This document shows, piece after piece, positions 12,537 to 25,118 of a DNA stretch of 64,000 nucleotides. The position numbers were made by a program, and so were the translations under genes. The stretch is from NCBI RefSeq assembly GCF_002127325.2, contig NC_035437.2:161981408-162045407 (forward strand). The letters run 5' to 3'. Within the stretch, counting starts at the first letter, position 1; each line of letters opens with the position of its first letter. A model generated the notes under the pieces. That model did not search any database and was not told the origin of the DNA. It was given only the letters and a program-made list of their open reading frames with translations. Source of the stretch: Helianthus annuus (lineage: Eukaryota > Streptophyta > Magnoliopsida > Asterales > Asteraceae).

Positions 12537-12893
12537 TCATATCCATCCAGAACCCATCATTTGAGTACGAGATATTGAGCCATGATATTGTCCTCCTAAT
12601 TTAAATATTTCACTCCAAGTAGCCATGAAATGCCAGAAAGTGGTTCCGTCAGCGACCATGTGGTTGACGAAGCCACCGATGAATATTCCATCGACAAGCT
12701 CGGTCACCTGAAAAGATAACAATGGCTGCGTGTGACCGTCATGGGAAATGACGTTATTAAGATCAAAAAACAAATGAACAAGTGAAGGGACGTCGAGTGG
12801 GGTAAGTACGTCAGATACTATGGCGTCCGTCTTCGCGTAAATAACCATGCGCTGCGAAAAGAAACAGCATATTACGAACCGAGGACCCACCAA
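12537..12893 (-). pseudogene. BAHD acyltransferase fragment
   Basis: This 118-codon frame matches the middle of plant BAHD acyltransferases of the At3g50280-like group. The catalytic HxxxD is present as HMVAD within NHMVADGTTFWHF. Upstream of it is the family-typical VSDVLTPLDVPSLVHLFF, followed by DGHTQPLLSFQVTELVDG. Family members are usually about 430-460 aa, so only about a quarter remains. The N-terminal third and the C-terminal DFGWG region are not present in any nearby frame I could follow. The first residues (to about 14) and the last twelve look unrelated to the family and are probably read-through of flanking sequence. I take it as a truncated relic with no function. Confidence 0.75.
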
Positions 12894-13691
12894 CCAATCA
12901 AACCATTAAAAGCAACCATTCAAGCCTGATCACAATCCAAAAGATTTACCCAACCATCATCATCAACAAAACATGGAGCCACAAAAGTACCGTAGAACCA
13001 TAAGATACTGATGACACTTACAAGTACCTAGAACCATGGACCGCTCTTTTACTACACCCACCAATCCGACACCTTAAACACCCCAACCCTCAAACCTTAA
13101 CACTTTCTGGCGCGGCAAGCTATACCCGTGCACGGAACCCGCATGACCTACCCGTGGGGGTGGCGGCGGTCTTACCGTGTGGGTACCTTACTCGCATCCT
13201 CATACTCGTGAGGTGCCCCAACTCCTCTAAATAATATATTGTCTTTAACCCAATAATTTCATTTTCCTCTTCTAACTTTCATTTGTTAGTTTTTTCTACA
13301 AAAACTAAAAACGTGATATAAAACTTTTGAAAACGGATCGACCAGGTACCCACCAAAAAACATCGGTACTGGTATTTCGACCGGTGTAAAACACGTGTCA
13401 ACATCCGTTTGGACTTAATCACAACTTTTATTTTAAGTTTTCTCTTTCGGTTGCTATATCGAGTGTCAATACCTTATCAATATTGTAATAAATCGAACCA
13501 ATATCAACTAGATTCTCGCTATTAACGTTATATCTACCACCACGTCTACATTTTCATTTAAAATCTATCAAAAATCGAGTCATCCCCGCGTCAAGCGCGA
13601 GTATAATGCACTATTTTTTTCGCTTAAGGGGAGGTAGGTGAAAGCTACTAACTGCTAAGAAAAATTCATTAAAAAAAGAATAACTAAGTAA
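12894..13691. other. Unassigned intergenic DNA
   Basis: Short pieces next to the BAHD relic may be older, frameshifted parts of the same pseudogene. A minus-strand reading near 12935-12975 gives FVDDDGWVNLLDCD, loosely BAHD-like. Nothing else was recognised. Confidence 0.3.
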
Positions 13692-13981
13692 GGGGTTGTT
13701 TGGCAACTTCTGAATGGTTAAGTGCTGAATGAGTAAGATGTCTGAACCATTAAGTGCTGAACTAGTAAGATGTCTGAATCATTAAGAGCCAGTGTAATGC
13801 TTAATGGTTTAGACGCAACCAATTCATATTAGAAGTCTCAACTATTCAGACTCATTATAATGCTTAACCATTGAGAGACAAATGTCTGAACCCTTAATAC
13901 AAACAAAAAAAACAGTCTGAACGCTGAACAAGAGATCTGAACCATTAAGAGTTTGATTAAGCGGTAAACAAAAAATACACC
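13692..13981. mobile_element. Tourist/PIF-Harbinger MITE, decayed copy
   Basis: It starts GGGGTTGTTTGGCAACTTCTG after TAA (13689-13691) and ends before TAA (13982-13984). The interior repeats gaaccattaag / cttaatggtt blocks shared with the elements at 24154 and 25301. The right terminal repeat has several mismatches. Confidence 0.7.
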
Positions 13982-14608
13982 TAAATAAATAATGATAAAT
14001 TTGCAAGACCAAAAAGAAATAATGATATTCATTTTCGTGATAAACCAGCCAACAATACCATCGTTCATATCTGAACTCCAACAACACCATTTTCAAGATC
14101 GACTCCCTCATTTACTCTCACCTGCAATCACTTGTTCATTCTCCAAATAAGGTTAGTCCTCTATCCATTTCTCCGCTATAACTCTACAAATTTTCATTTT
14201 TCACAATATTTCACCATAAATTCAACGTATTCATAACCCTAATTCTCGTAATCATCACTCCGTTCAATATCAGATTGTAATTTCACTTTCAAACATCAAA
14301 TTTATTGAATTATTGTATTTAAAGTTTAAAAGTCAAATCAAATCGTTTTAGTCAGTAGATTAAGGATCATTAGGTTTAGATGATTAGATCGGTAGATCCT
14401 CTGATTCTCCAGACTCAGCTTGTAATTATTTAGGTTTTTTTTTTTTTTTAGGTTGATGCTAATTTGTTGAATTTCTGGAGTCAGAAGGTCAAGGCCCAAG
14501 GGTGCAATCTCTGTTGCTGGTACCTTTAATTTTATGATTATGTTACATTATTACTTGATATTGTTGTGTTTTTAGTATAACTAGTATTATTACCTGCGCT
14601 TTGCGGAC

Positions 14609-15150
14609 TAGGGCTGCAAATTAATCAAACGTTTCGGCAAACGGTTTGTGAACTGTTCGGCGAGAAGTTCGTTTATGTTTGTTAAACGAACACGAACAAG
14701 AAATTTTGTTTGTTTAGTTAAATGAACGAACATGAACAGAGGCCGCATTCGTTCATGTATGTTCGTGAACTGTCGGTAACGTGTTCGTTTGTGTTCGATA
14801 GTTCATTAGTGTTTTTAGTTTTTATATTCTATTTAAATACTTCAAAATTCGGACAAATAAAATATTTAATAAGTGTCGGTGTACTATATATTCTGTTCAT
14901 GAACGCTTGTTTGTGTTCGTTTGTTTCTATTTGTGTTCATGAACATTAGTTTGTACTCATTTGTGTTCGTCAACGTTCGTTGCCTAAAATTAACAAACAA
15001 ACACAAACGAACATGAACAAGTTCATTTCCTTAACAAACGAACGCAAACATAAAATCTCGTTCGGTAAGTGTTCATGAACACATATATTTCTTAACAAAC
15101 GAACACGAACAGGGTCTTGTTTGTGTTCGTTCGGTTAGTTTACAGCCCTA
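14609..15150. mobile_element. hAT-like foldback MITE rich in GTTCGTTT motifs
   Basis: The ends TAGGGCTGCAAATTAATC and the complement of ggttagtttacagccctA form a terminal inverted repeat. The interior is built from many short tgttcgttt(g/a)tgttcg units, first in one orientation and then in the other. No clean 8-bp target duplication is seen (flanks ttGCGGAC and GCGGCCag share GCGG only). Confidence 0.6.
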
Positions 15151-15602
15151 GCGGCCAGGACTTATGTGGTTGGCTGTTTATACCGACCTTCGTAACAGAA
15201 AGAGAACCGAAAAAGTAAAGTCGTGATATACCCAAAAGGATATCGACACGTATATTACGTTGATCGGGAACCGTTGGAAAAGAATATTGGTACTGATAAC
15301 ACCTACTGGCACTCGCTATAGCCTAGGATACAAAAAAATTGTTCTCTTTCGAATATAATTCCGTTTTCAATAAATTTTATGCCGGAATGTCGAGGAACAA
15401 AAATTAAACACAACCTGATATTAAGTGTGTTTTTTTTTTTTTTTTTTTTTTTTAAGTTAACGAATGGAAATTATCAGTGAAAAAACTAACTAGGCATTAA
15501 AGTTAAAGGCGTATATTATATATAGTATAAGGGGTGAAATTGAAAGTTAAAAAATACAAAAAGTTGTTTACATATGTTTGATACATTTCTGTCTACAATA
15601 GG

Positions 15603-18600
15603 ATGATGAATGGAGAGGGGACTAGTGAAACTGTCTCCTTGAATGATAAATTTACTAATGAGTTATCAACCTGGAAACTTTCGGACCTGAAGTTATCGAA
15701 TGACAGAAGTAATGACGCGTCACCAGTTTCATCGCGCTACTCGTCGTGTGGTGAATCGGAATTTGATAGATACTGTAGTGCTAATTCTGCAATGGGTACA
15801 CCTAGTTTGTGCGGTTCTGTTGGTACGTTTCACGACTTCGGTGACTCTGATATCGGGTCTGTAAAGAGTTCTAGATTCGGAGATTTAGGTAGTTTGGAGA
15901 GTTTCAGTTTGGGTGGGAAGTTTGAGAATAAAAATTTGTTAGCTTTGGGAAAATTAGGCGAGTATAGTCAGAAAACCGGTGAAAAATCGGAACAAAGGTC
16001 GTCAGTGGTTGAAAACGAAATGAACCCGTATGATGAAACGGAAATGAAAACTTCGTTATCGGATTTCGAAGACGAAGGGGGTGTGGTTACGTGGAAACCC
16101 GAGATTAATTCTCGAAAAACACAAAGTAATTCTACTGATGACGAAACGATGGAAAAGCATGTGGTAAATGTACGTGTGGAAGAACGTTCTGAGTCTTGTT
16201 TGGGTGTTGACGAGGTCAACAATGTATTTGAAGGGGAAACGTCGTCTCAGTTAGAACATTCGGAATCCGAAGGCTCGATGTATGGTTATGGCACGGATAA
16301 CGAGGAAATGACTGGTTTGCCGTTTAGAGGTTACGGCGCTTATTCACACGAGAAGAAAAAAAGTAACGATAACTCGTTGGTAATGACTTCAACGGTAGCG
16401 TATGGTTCAGATGATTGGGACGATTACATGCAAGAAACTATGGGAAACCCTCAAGATTTATTCGTTAAAGATGAAATCCCGAAACACAACCTAAATGAAA
16501 TTGGAATTGAAGATCACACCTCGAAACCGACTGTTGTGTGTGAAAGTATTGACGTGTCACATGGACAAGAAAACGTGACGGATATATTTGTTGTTTCCAA
16601 ACAAGCAGAAGACTTTAGTCAACTTGAAACTGAAGAGGTTTCTCAAGACGTGCTGCCTGAAAATGAAATATTAAACGGAACAACAGACATTGTTATACTT
16701 GGTCATGTTTGGTCAACTTCGTCCCAAAATGCCGAAGAGGTTTCTCAAGACGTGCTGCTCGAAAATAAAACATTTAAGGGAACCACAGACAATTCTACAC
16801 TTGGTCACGATCGGTCAACATCGAGCCAAGATGCTGAAGACCATGCGTATTCACTCCAGGCATTGCCGATTATCAATGCAGAGAAAAGACATAATGTTAG
16901 TCCAAAGTCGATGAATATTCATGAAGATATTGAAATGGCAAGTAAGGTTAGTTTTAAGTTTCGTCCCTTTTTATGTGTTTTCTTTTAGAAGTGAACTATC
17001 TTATGGTAAAGATTAAAATGCCATTTTCGTCCCCTGAGGTTTGGCTAGCTTTGCAACTTTCGTGCAAAGGTTTGTTTTTTCGCATCTGGATCCAAAAGGT
17101 TTGAGATCTTGTCATTTTCATCCGGCTTGTTAACCTCCATCCATTTTTCTCCGTTAAGTCAGGATTATTTATGTCTTTTTTGTTAACTTAAAGGGCAATT
17201 CGGTCTTTTTCACTTTATGTAAAAAGACCGAATACCCCTGACTTAACGGAGAAAATGGATGGAGTTAACGAGCCGGATGAAAATGGCAAGATTTCAAACC
17301 TTTTGGATCCAGATGCGGAAAAACATACCTTTAAACGAAAGTCGCACAACTGGCCAAACCTCTGGACGAAAATAGAATTTTACTCTTTGGTAAATTATAG
17401 TAACTTTGCTAAGTACATTTTCACAGGTCGAAGACTATGAACTGAACGAATTCTTTGATGAAGTTGTCTTTGAAATGGAAGAAATACTACTTAATTCCGG
17501 TGAGTCTCCCGCAGCTAGATTCAGACGCGGTAGGGACCACCACAATCACGTTTCTCTCCCGTCAAGAGACGGTGGCTCAACCGCTTCAACTTCTAGCATC
17601 GACAACCATCACGCATCCATTCAAAACCCTTACAAAATTGACGGCATTGAAGTAATCGGTGCAAAACAGAAGAAAGGGGATGTCTCATTAGGTGAAAGAT
17701 TAGTAGGAGTTAAGGAATACACAGTTTACAAATTACGCGTATGGAACGGGACCCACCAATGGGAAGTGGAACGACGGTATCGCGATTTTTTCACTCTTTA
17801 CACCCGTTTGAAATCATTGTTTGCCAGTAAAGGTCTCGACCTGCCTTCTCCATGGTCAAAGGTTGAGCGCGAGTCGCGAAAATATTTCGGGATTTCATCT
17901 CCGGATGTCGTTTTAGAAAGAAGCGTTCTTATACAAGAATGCTTACAATCTATTCTACACTCGAAGTTTTCATCGAACCTCCCGAGTTCCGTTATGTGGT
18001 TCTTATCCCCACCGAAAAACGGGCCCGATGTTTTGTTGCAAATTGGAAGCAAGCCTATGCACACACTGGGACAGTCGATATCGCTTATTGTTGAAATTAG
18101 GGCTCATAAGTCAATGAGACAGATGTTAGAAGGTCAACATTATACTTGTGCGGGTTGTCATAAGTATTTTGATGAGGGGAAAACGCGGTTATGGGAATTT
18201 GTGCAGACGTTTGGGTGGGGCAAGCCTCGTGTTTGTGAATACAGCGGTCAGGTTTTTTGCTCGTCTTGTCATGTAAACGAAACTGCGATATTGCCTGCTA
18301 GGGTTTTGCATTGGTGGGATTTTAAAGAGTATCCCGTGTCCCAGCTAGCTAAATCATATCTTGATTCTATTCATGACAAGGTAATGTTTTAATATTTATA
18401 CTTTATCTTTAAACGTATGATTGATTATCTTTTTTTTTTTTTTTTTTTTCAGCCAATGCTCTGTGTAGGTGCGGTGAACCCGTTTCTATTCTCCAAAGTT
18501 CCACCTTTGCAACATGTTATAAATGTTAGAAAGAGAATTGGAAGAATGCTTCCGTATGTTCGTTGCCCCTTTCGCAGGTCCATATACAAAGGAGTTGGAT

Positions 18601-21147
18601 CCCGGAGATATATTCTTGAAAGCAGTGATTTTTTTGCTCTAAAAGACCTTGTTGATCTTTCCAAAGGGGTTTTTGCAGGTTAGTAGCCTATTGTCATATG
18701 ATTTACCGTTTATGTAACTTTTTATATATCATCAGTTTAGGTTTATGTAACTTGTGGGAGGTTCAATGGGGAACACTAAAAAGCGGGGAACCGACTCAAA
18801 CGATTGGACTCATTCTAGCGGCATTGGAACCGGCTCATCGAACCGTGTAATGTCTATATTTATGGTTTAGCTTTTAGGGTTAGGGCTGAGCTTTTAGGAT
18901 TTAGGGGTTGGCTTTTAGGGTTTAGCTTTTTAGAGTTTATAGTTTAGATTTTACGGTTTAGCTTAGGTTTTAGTCTTATGGTTTAGGTTTAGAGTTTAGG
19001 ATTTAGAGTTTCCTGTTAGGGTTCAACGAGCCGGTTCCAATGCCGCTGGAATGTGTCCAATCGGAGGTTGTTTGAGTCAGTTCCCCTCGGTTCCCCACTT
19101 TTTTAGTGTTCCCCGTTGAACCCAACCATATGTAACTTTATATATATAGGGGAAGGTTTAAATGAGAACGCTAAATATTGTGAGAACCGTGAGAACGAAT
19201 GAAAAAACCACGAGAACTTGGTCAAATATAATTCAAATTCAAAATTTTTTTTACACTTATCATTATTGTTCGAATACAATGTTAGAAATTTCATTTACAC
19301 ATTTAAATTTACGTGAATTCGTATATAAAGAAAATTTACACATATGTAAGTTTACCATTTACACATGTGTAACTTTGTTATATTTACACGTGTAAAAAAT
19401 CTAATAAGAGTGATTTTGAGTTGATTAATGAATTATTTGATTTTTTTTTTTTTTTTTTGATGTTGTACACTAATTACAATGAGGTTTGTATTAAGAATTT
19501 TTGGTTTTGATTGGTTTTTTCATTCGTTCTCATGGTTTTCGCAATATTTAGCGTTCTCAAGATAACCCTCCCCTATCAAATTATTCGATCAAATGATAAT
19601 GGCCAAGGTATATGTAATTGTGTAAATTTTGTTTTGTGTGTATTTATCCCACGGATCATGATGAATCTGACAACTAAATAGTAAATAGTGATCATTTACT
19701 GAGTTAAGAACTTAATAGCGATGTGTTTTCTTGTTAACTATTGACTTGTATATGTTTCTTGCAGCACTGCCTGTGATGGTAGAAACTATTTCGAAGAAAA
19801 TTGTGAATCATATTACCGACGAATGTTTAATATGCTACGATGTGGGTGTCCCCTGTGGTGCTAGACAAGCTTGTGATGACCCGTCTTCTCTTATTTTCCC
19901 TTTCCAGGTAAACTGTTTATCCATATTTTTATTTCTATATGTTTGAAACATTCGATTGCTTTTAGATATTGAAAATATCATGAATAACCTAGTGAAATGA
20001 TATAAACACCCCCAAACACCATGACAAGAACAAAATTTCACGTTGACAAACGGATAAAGTATATCCCGAGTTCCCGACATAGAAATATAATAGAAACATA
20101 TAGTGAATTTCTATAACTTAACAAAAGAGTGCTTTTAATAAAGTGTAGTGATCATCAATATTTGAAAAGCCAATAGATTTAGTCACCCAAAATAAGAAAA
20201 ACTTTTATGTTAATGACTTTATTATCAAGTTAAAAAGCTTAGAAAAGCATTTAAGGTTTTTTACTTTTTTTTTCAGACTTATGTTAATAATGACTTTATT
20301 ATCAAGTTAAAAAGCTTAGAAAATCATATAAGGTTTTTTACTTTTTTTTCAGACAATTGTTCTATAAAATTAGTAATTTTTTTAGATGAGAATTTTCCGA
20401 AAGTTTTAAGTGTTTTTATGCAGTAATCTTTTCTTTTCGGAATTTTTAAAGGGTCCTTCTATTGACACCTTTGGCCTTACCTTTTTACTTTTATTTAATT
20501 ATAATTTCATTTTTGTTTTATGAATTTTAATGGATAATGTTTTATATAATTTTGCATTACTGTTGTGACTGTTGTGATGTGTATATTTTTATCTACATTT
20601 GATACGGCTTGGATTTTAATAAAAAAATATATAAGTAGTATAAAATAAACACAACAGTGTATTCAACTTTCAAAACCATAAAAAGTTCACATATTAAAAG
20701 TTATAAAAACAACAACAAATTTGAATATGAATAAAAAAATCACATCAAGAGGTGTAAATAGATTACCCCTTTTTTAAATACTACAAATAACCTAGTAAAA
20801 TGACAACATCCTCAAACACAGCCAAAAGAAAGAAATTCCTGTTGACAAATGAGATATGTTTGATTCTACAGGAAGGTGAGGTTGAAAGATGTAAATCTTG
20901 TGAACTGGTTTACCATAAGGCTTGCTTCAAGAAGATGGCTACTTGCCCCTGTGGCGTAGGTCTTGGGTCTAGATCCATGAGATACCCGGATGGTACCACG
21001 AATGAGGTTTGGGATACAGAATCAAAGTCTTCAACAGGGTTCCTCTCGGGGTTGTTGTCGAAGGCTAGTTCTTCTAAATTATGGGGGACTAAAGATAATG
21101 ATGATACGGTAATCCCAATGGGTTCTTTACCAAGCTTTTCACTTTGA
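15603..21147 (+). CDS. PX domain and Rubicon-homology (DUF4206) zinc-finger protein
   Basis: Five coding exons, 15603-16946, 17427-18380, 18453-18678, 19765-19907 and 20872-21147, join in phase to 980 aa. Residues 1-448 (exon 1) are acidic, Ser/Thr-rich and low in complexity, probably disordered. A short acidic helix EDYELNEFFDEVVFEMEE follows at about 450. The PX (phosphoinositide-binding) domain spans about 519-643, with the key RRYRDF motif at about 564-569 and a proline-rich LPSPW loop. From about 689 a cysteine-rich module follows: CAGCH, FCSSCH, CLICY, CGARQAC, CKSCELVYHKACF and CPCG. This is the DUF4206/Rubicon-homology domain known from Rubicon and PLEKHM1, which act in endosome and autophagy traffic. 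Plant members have this PX-plus-DUF4206 layout. A role in endosomal membrane traffic is inferred. An acceptor-like acaatag lies just before ATG, so a 5'UTR intron is likely. Confidence 0.93.
17011..17385. mobile_element. Mutator-like MITE in intron 1 of the PX gene
   Basis: Terminal repeats run from gattaaaatgccattttcgt to the complement of gacgaaaatagaattttactc. They are flanked by 9-bp duplications TATGGTAAA (17002-17010) and TTTGGTAAA (17386-17394), with one mismatch. The interior contains ttaacggag and ggatggagttaacgagccgg arms. The same family occurs at 35309-35742. Confidence 0.8.
18754..19128. mobile_element. MITE with 10-bp TSD in intron 3 of the PX gene
   Basis: It is flanked by perfect TATGTAACTT duplications (18744-18753 and 19129-19138). 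The ends contain inverted GGTTCAA(T/C)GGGGAACACTA. The interior (about 18860-19020) holds many degenerate tttagggtt repeats resembling plant telomere units. Confidence 0.8.
19149..19573. mobile_element. GGGGAAGGTT-ended MITE in intron 3 of the PX gene
   Basis: It starts ggggaaggtttaaatgagaa after a short (TA)n tract and ends gttctcaagataaccctcccc. The arms gctaaatattgtgagaacc and ggttttcgcaatatttagc are inverted. It belongs to the same terminal family as 3568-5082. Confidence 0.75.
20207..20355. repeat. ~75-bp tandem duplication in intron 4 of the PX gene
   Basis: Two adjacent copies contain atgttaat(aat)gactttattatcaag followed by ttaaaaagcttagaaa and ggttttttactttttttttcag. Each copy ends in a strong polypyrimidine-CAG acceptor-like sequence, although the real exon 5 acceptor by homology is at 20871. 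Confidence 0.75.
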
Positions 21148-21351
21148 TTGTTTTACTTGTATCTATAAAATGTTATAAATTTTGAAATCACCGTGTATTT
21201 GAGAAACTTGTGTACTCTTAATTCTTGTTAAGCATTTGTTTGTAAATGGTGGGAAATGATCACTCACTCAAAAGAATGATTGAAGTTGGCTATGGATCTA
21301 CACACTTACAAGTGTAGCCAAACAAACGATTGATATTAGTTGTATATGTGT

Positions 21352-22427
21352 TTGTCAGAAAATGTTGACAATGCGCTTGTACTACCCGCGCATCCCCATT
21401 TGTATCGCCGGAAGGAATGTTGGTTAACCGGAATTTGCAGTCCAAAACATCAATGAATTGCATGCAACATAAATCTAAACATTAATGAAAGGCGTTTTCC
21501 CTAGTGGAGGATTAATTAAAACTGTGTTTTTTTTCCTTCTAAATCCAAATATTGATTGTATTATATGCTTGCGGATCCCGTTTTTTAGTCCAAATTAGTG
21601 CGTCGTAACACCTTTGATCGGGGCAGTTTTGTTGGTCCCTTAAATGTATTACATGAGGGCTATCTAAGGACCCAGTCATTGACCTGGTTGTTGTATTTGG
21701 TAGAGAGATATTGACCTGCAAAGTCGGGCCCCCTGGTTTTTCAACAATACCTAAAAACATATAAAAGATGATTTTCGAGAGTAATTTAGTGCGTTGTAAA
21801 ACCTTTTATCGGGCCGGTAGCATTTATTCCTTGAATATACTATGTGAGTGCGTTGTAATGACCCGTTCATTGAGTTTTTTCACGGTTTGTGATAGAGAGA
21901 TAAATAACCTCAAAGTTTGCCCTGTGGTAGTATTTCAACTTTCAAAAAACTGTCTCCTACTTGATGGCTACGTTAGGAAGTGGTCACCGGTGGTAGTTTT
22001 TCAAACTAATATTAGTTAAATACGATCTGGTTATAAACAAAATATAGATATTAAAAATACCATGCAAATACAAGTCCTAAAATTTAAAAAGTTCCACGTG
22101 CCTAGATGATATTAAACATAAAAGCCAATAATATCGATGATAAATTCTCTAATCAGTGATTAACGTAAGGGCAGTTCGTCATCCGATGACCATTTTCTTT
22201 GCACAATCCACATTTATACCTTCTCGGTTCATCCGGGTAATGGGCATGCATCTCATTGCGTATTCTTCTAGCATGTCTCCTACCACGCAACGTTGTAAAT
22301 TTTGACGGCCCCCCTTAATTCAAGAGGAGTTTTAACAAATGGTGTAGAATTGAACATTGTACTAGCAGCGTATTGTCAGAAAATGTTGACAATGCGTTTG
22401 TACTACCCGCGCATCCCCATTTGTATC
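21352..22427. repeat. Pair of 55-bp direct repeats about 1 kb apart
   Basis: The segment starting TTGTCAGAAAATGTTGACAA at 21352-21406 recurs at 22373-22427 with a single mismatch (c/t). The intervening kilobase includes the transposase-like fragment at 22153-22303. The arrangement resembles a small element bounded by short direct repeats, or a local duplication, but no family is recognised. Confidence 0.7.
22153..22303 (-). pseudogene. MULE-type transposase C-terminal zinc-knuckle fragment
   Basis: This minus-strand frame of about 50 codons closes with a stop. It contains EPRRYKCGLCKENGHRMTNC, a CX2CX4HX4C zinc knuckle preceded by basic residues. That arrangement is typical of the C-terminus of plant Mutator-like transposases and FAR1-type relatives. 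No catalytic domain is found upstream. It is too short to be functional and lies between the two 55-bp direct repeats. Confidence 0.55.
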
Positions 22428-22816
22428 TAACCACAATTGCAATAAATAAAAGTTGATTTGTGATTCATGATTTGCATCCGGTTTTGCTTCAAAATCAGTT
22501 GTATAATGTATCTATAATTTTATGAAAAGCATTGCATCATCCTACAGCATCTTATTGATACAACCCAACTGATAAAACACAATTTTTCAAACTGCAAAAT
22601 TCAGAATATCTTTGGAATTCAAAAAGCTATACAATTTTATCTCTACATTCAACTCCTTACACATATATTCAACAAAATTCAATCTGACATTTACCAGATA
22701 CACAAGCCAATCTTAACTACCTTCACATGATCAACTTCTGCAGGATTTGAAGTCAAGTAGAACAGGGAATAGCATCATCATCATCATGTGTGTGTGAATA
22801 CACACAAACACACACT

Positions 22817-25118
22817 TCAAATGTTGTCTGTAGCATCCCCTAATGTTGAAAGAGCAAAGGGGGCAACAGCCACGTTAAACGTCTTTGACCCTACCTTATC
22901 AATATGCTTCATTTCATAGTCACCTTCCTATATGTAGTAATTAAATTAAAAAAAAAAACATGAGATGCTTAAATGAGAAAAGAGTAAATTACGATTTTGG
23001 CCCCTGTGGTTATAACACTTTTACCCTTTTAGCCCAAAAAAGAACTTTTTTAACATCTGAGCCCCCAACGTTTTTTTTTCTAACCCCTTTGGCCTCTAAC
23101 GTCTTTTTTTCTAACCCTTTTGGCCCCTAACATTTAATGGATGGGGTTAGTGTTAGGGGCCAAAAGGGTTAGAAAAAAAGACGTTGGGGGCTCAGATGTT
23201 AAAATGTTCTTTTTTGGGCTAAAAGGGTAAAAGTGATATAACCACAGGGGCCAAAATCGTAATTTACTCATGAGAAAAACAAAATAATGACTACACAGAT
23301 GCAGAAAAGTAGAATATATACTCACCATTCTTCCACTAGGAGTGGTTAATGGGCATGCTGATGAATATTCGAAACTGTTATTAGGAAGTATAACTGGTTG
23401 TTCACCGATAACTCCAATACCCCTATAAAACAACGTTGTCAAAAAGTCAAAAACAGCTCAGCAATGTAAGAAGTTGGTCAATGGAAAGAGAATAAGAGAC
23501 CATACCAAACATCCTCAGATTTCTCATTAGCATTGGTGATTATCCAGTGTCTCTTGAGAAGTTGTACAGGTCGGTTTGAATTATTAGTTATTCGTATCCG
23601 GTATGCAAAGAAATATTGGTCTCTCAAAGGTTGACTGCGCCCTTCAATGTACACACTCCTAACTTGAACCCTGATTCCCTAAAATAATCATACATATTTA
23701 TTGTTAATTCATTAATTGATTGCAAATTTCAACATTTTTAATAACTCAAGTTCGTAACGAATGGGCAGTACCCATTCCATCATAATGTCCTTCATATTTC
23801 AATCCAATTTTATAAAAGAAAAGAGATTATTAACACCCATCACTACTTAGGAGAGAGAAAAGCGACAGGATGAAGATAACAGAACAACAAAATAATAAGA
23901 GGAAATGGATATAATACCAATGTTGTTGCATCACTTGAACACTTCAGTAGATAGTGAGGAGCAATTTCTTTTATCTGATCACGGTATCTTGCTGCATCCT
24001 AGGAGAAGACAACAATGATCAAAAAACGAACATATAAATTAAATAGTTTGATAACACGTTATGAGCAGATAGGGGCGCCTTCATACATAACCAATTTTAA
24101 GTAGAGAACTGGCATAACCGCATAAACCGTACATAGTGCAAATCAAACACTAAGGGGCTGTTTGGCAACTTCTGAATGGTTAAGTGCTGAACGAGTAAGA
24201 GGTCTGAACCATTAAGTGTTGAACCAATAAGAGGTATGAACCATTAAGAGCCAGTATAATGCTTAACCGTTCAGAGGCAAATGTCTGACCAATTCAGATT
24301 AGAGGTCTTAACCATTCAGATTCAGTATAATGCTTAATCATTCAGAGGCTCGCGAAACAAACAGTCTGAACCATTAAGTGCTGAACCAGTAAGATGTCTG
24401 AACCATTAAGAGCCTCATTAAGAGGTAAACAAACAGCCCCTAAATTAGCGAGAGAAATAGTACTTCTAAACACTAGAAATGGTACACCACAACTTCTCAA
24501 TTTAAAGTTAAAGATCAAATGCAAACAAAGACACTTCTAAACACTACAAATTCTTACTCTTGTGAGTAAACCAAACAATAAAATAGATGTAAACAATACC
24601 TCAAACCTCTCATTGGCAATAGCTTCTTTCATCAAACCTCGAAGCCGTAAAACCGGCTCCTCCTCTTCAAACAACTTCAACGAATCGCGAAGCCTAGCAG
24701 CCTCTTCATAATCCTACACAAAACTGTCACATCAGTATCCACCAAAACCCTAAACCAATCAAATTCAAACTCTCACAATCACATTCATACATCAATCAAT
24801 AACTAATAATTTCACAAATTCAAACAAAAACCTAACCTCAGATTTAGCTGCAAGTTCCATTTGTTGCTTCAGCAAAGCATAAGTTTGATTCCGAGCAAAC
24901 GACGAACTCGAATTCGATTGACTCTGACTCTCTGCTCCGGCACCGGCGCCGCCGTCTGTCTCCGCCGCACGAGCGGTTATTCTGCAATTTCTCCGGTGAT
25001 GTACACAATTTAACCTAAGTGGAAGATTTTTGGCGCCAAAAGGTGATTGAAGTGGTGTTGTGTGCGTTGATTTAACGGTGTTGAATTGAGTAAACGGTTT
25101 TAAGGTTACGGAATGCAT
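22817..25118 (-). CDS. Chloroplast UVR-ApaG domain protein
   Basis: Six exons on the minus strand, 25118-24837, 24713-24600, 23998-23918, 23678-23506, 23422-23326 and 22927-22817, join in phase to 285 aa. I take ATG at 25118 ([12 protein letters not shown]), which opens a Ser/Thr/Arg-rich plastid-type transit peptide of about 50 residues. An upstream in-frame Met at 25232 is possible but codes for an atypical leader. Residues about 78-145 contain two UVR-type helical hairpins, [12 protein letters not shown] and [13 protein letters not shown]. Residues about 160-285 form an ApaG (DUF525) beta-sandwich, with [44 protein letters not shown] and the family-typical [19 protein letters not shown]. 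ApaG domains bind partner proteins or polyphosphate-type ligands, and UVR motifs mediate contacts as in UvrB/C and Clp factors. A plastid adaptor role is inferred, not shown. Confidence 0.92.
22982..23269. mobile_element. Mutator-like MITE in intron 5 of the UVR-ApaG gene
   Basis: The near-perfect terminal inverted repeat starts GAGTAAATTACGATTTTGGC. It is flanked by identical 9-bp duplications ATGAGAAAA at 22973-22981 and 23270-23278. It is 288 bp long with no coding capacity. Confidence 0.92.
24154..24440. mobile_element. Tourist/PIF-Harbinger MITE in intron 2 of the UVR-ApaG gene
   Basis: It starts GGGGCTGTTTGGCAACTTCT and ends aacaaacagcccc, flanked by TAA on both sides (24151-24153, 24441-24443). 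The TAA duplication and GGGGCTGTTTG terminus are typical of Tourist-like MITEs. It lies between exons 2 and 3. Confidence 0.88.

Noticed and set aside
13030..13230. Plus-strand frame with PWTALLLHPPIRHLKH, vaguely like the N-terminus of a BAHD enzyme
   Set aside because: It lies on the opposite strand to the BAHD relic, and similarity is limited to a few residues. No reliable support.
14601..15158. An 8-bp target duplication for the element at 14609
   Set aside because: Flanks TTGCGGAC and GCGGCCAG share only a short GCGG and are offset.
18860..19020. Interstitial telomere
   Set aside because: The tttaggg units are irregular and lie within a MITE with its own target duplication, so a telomere fusion is not supported.
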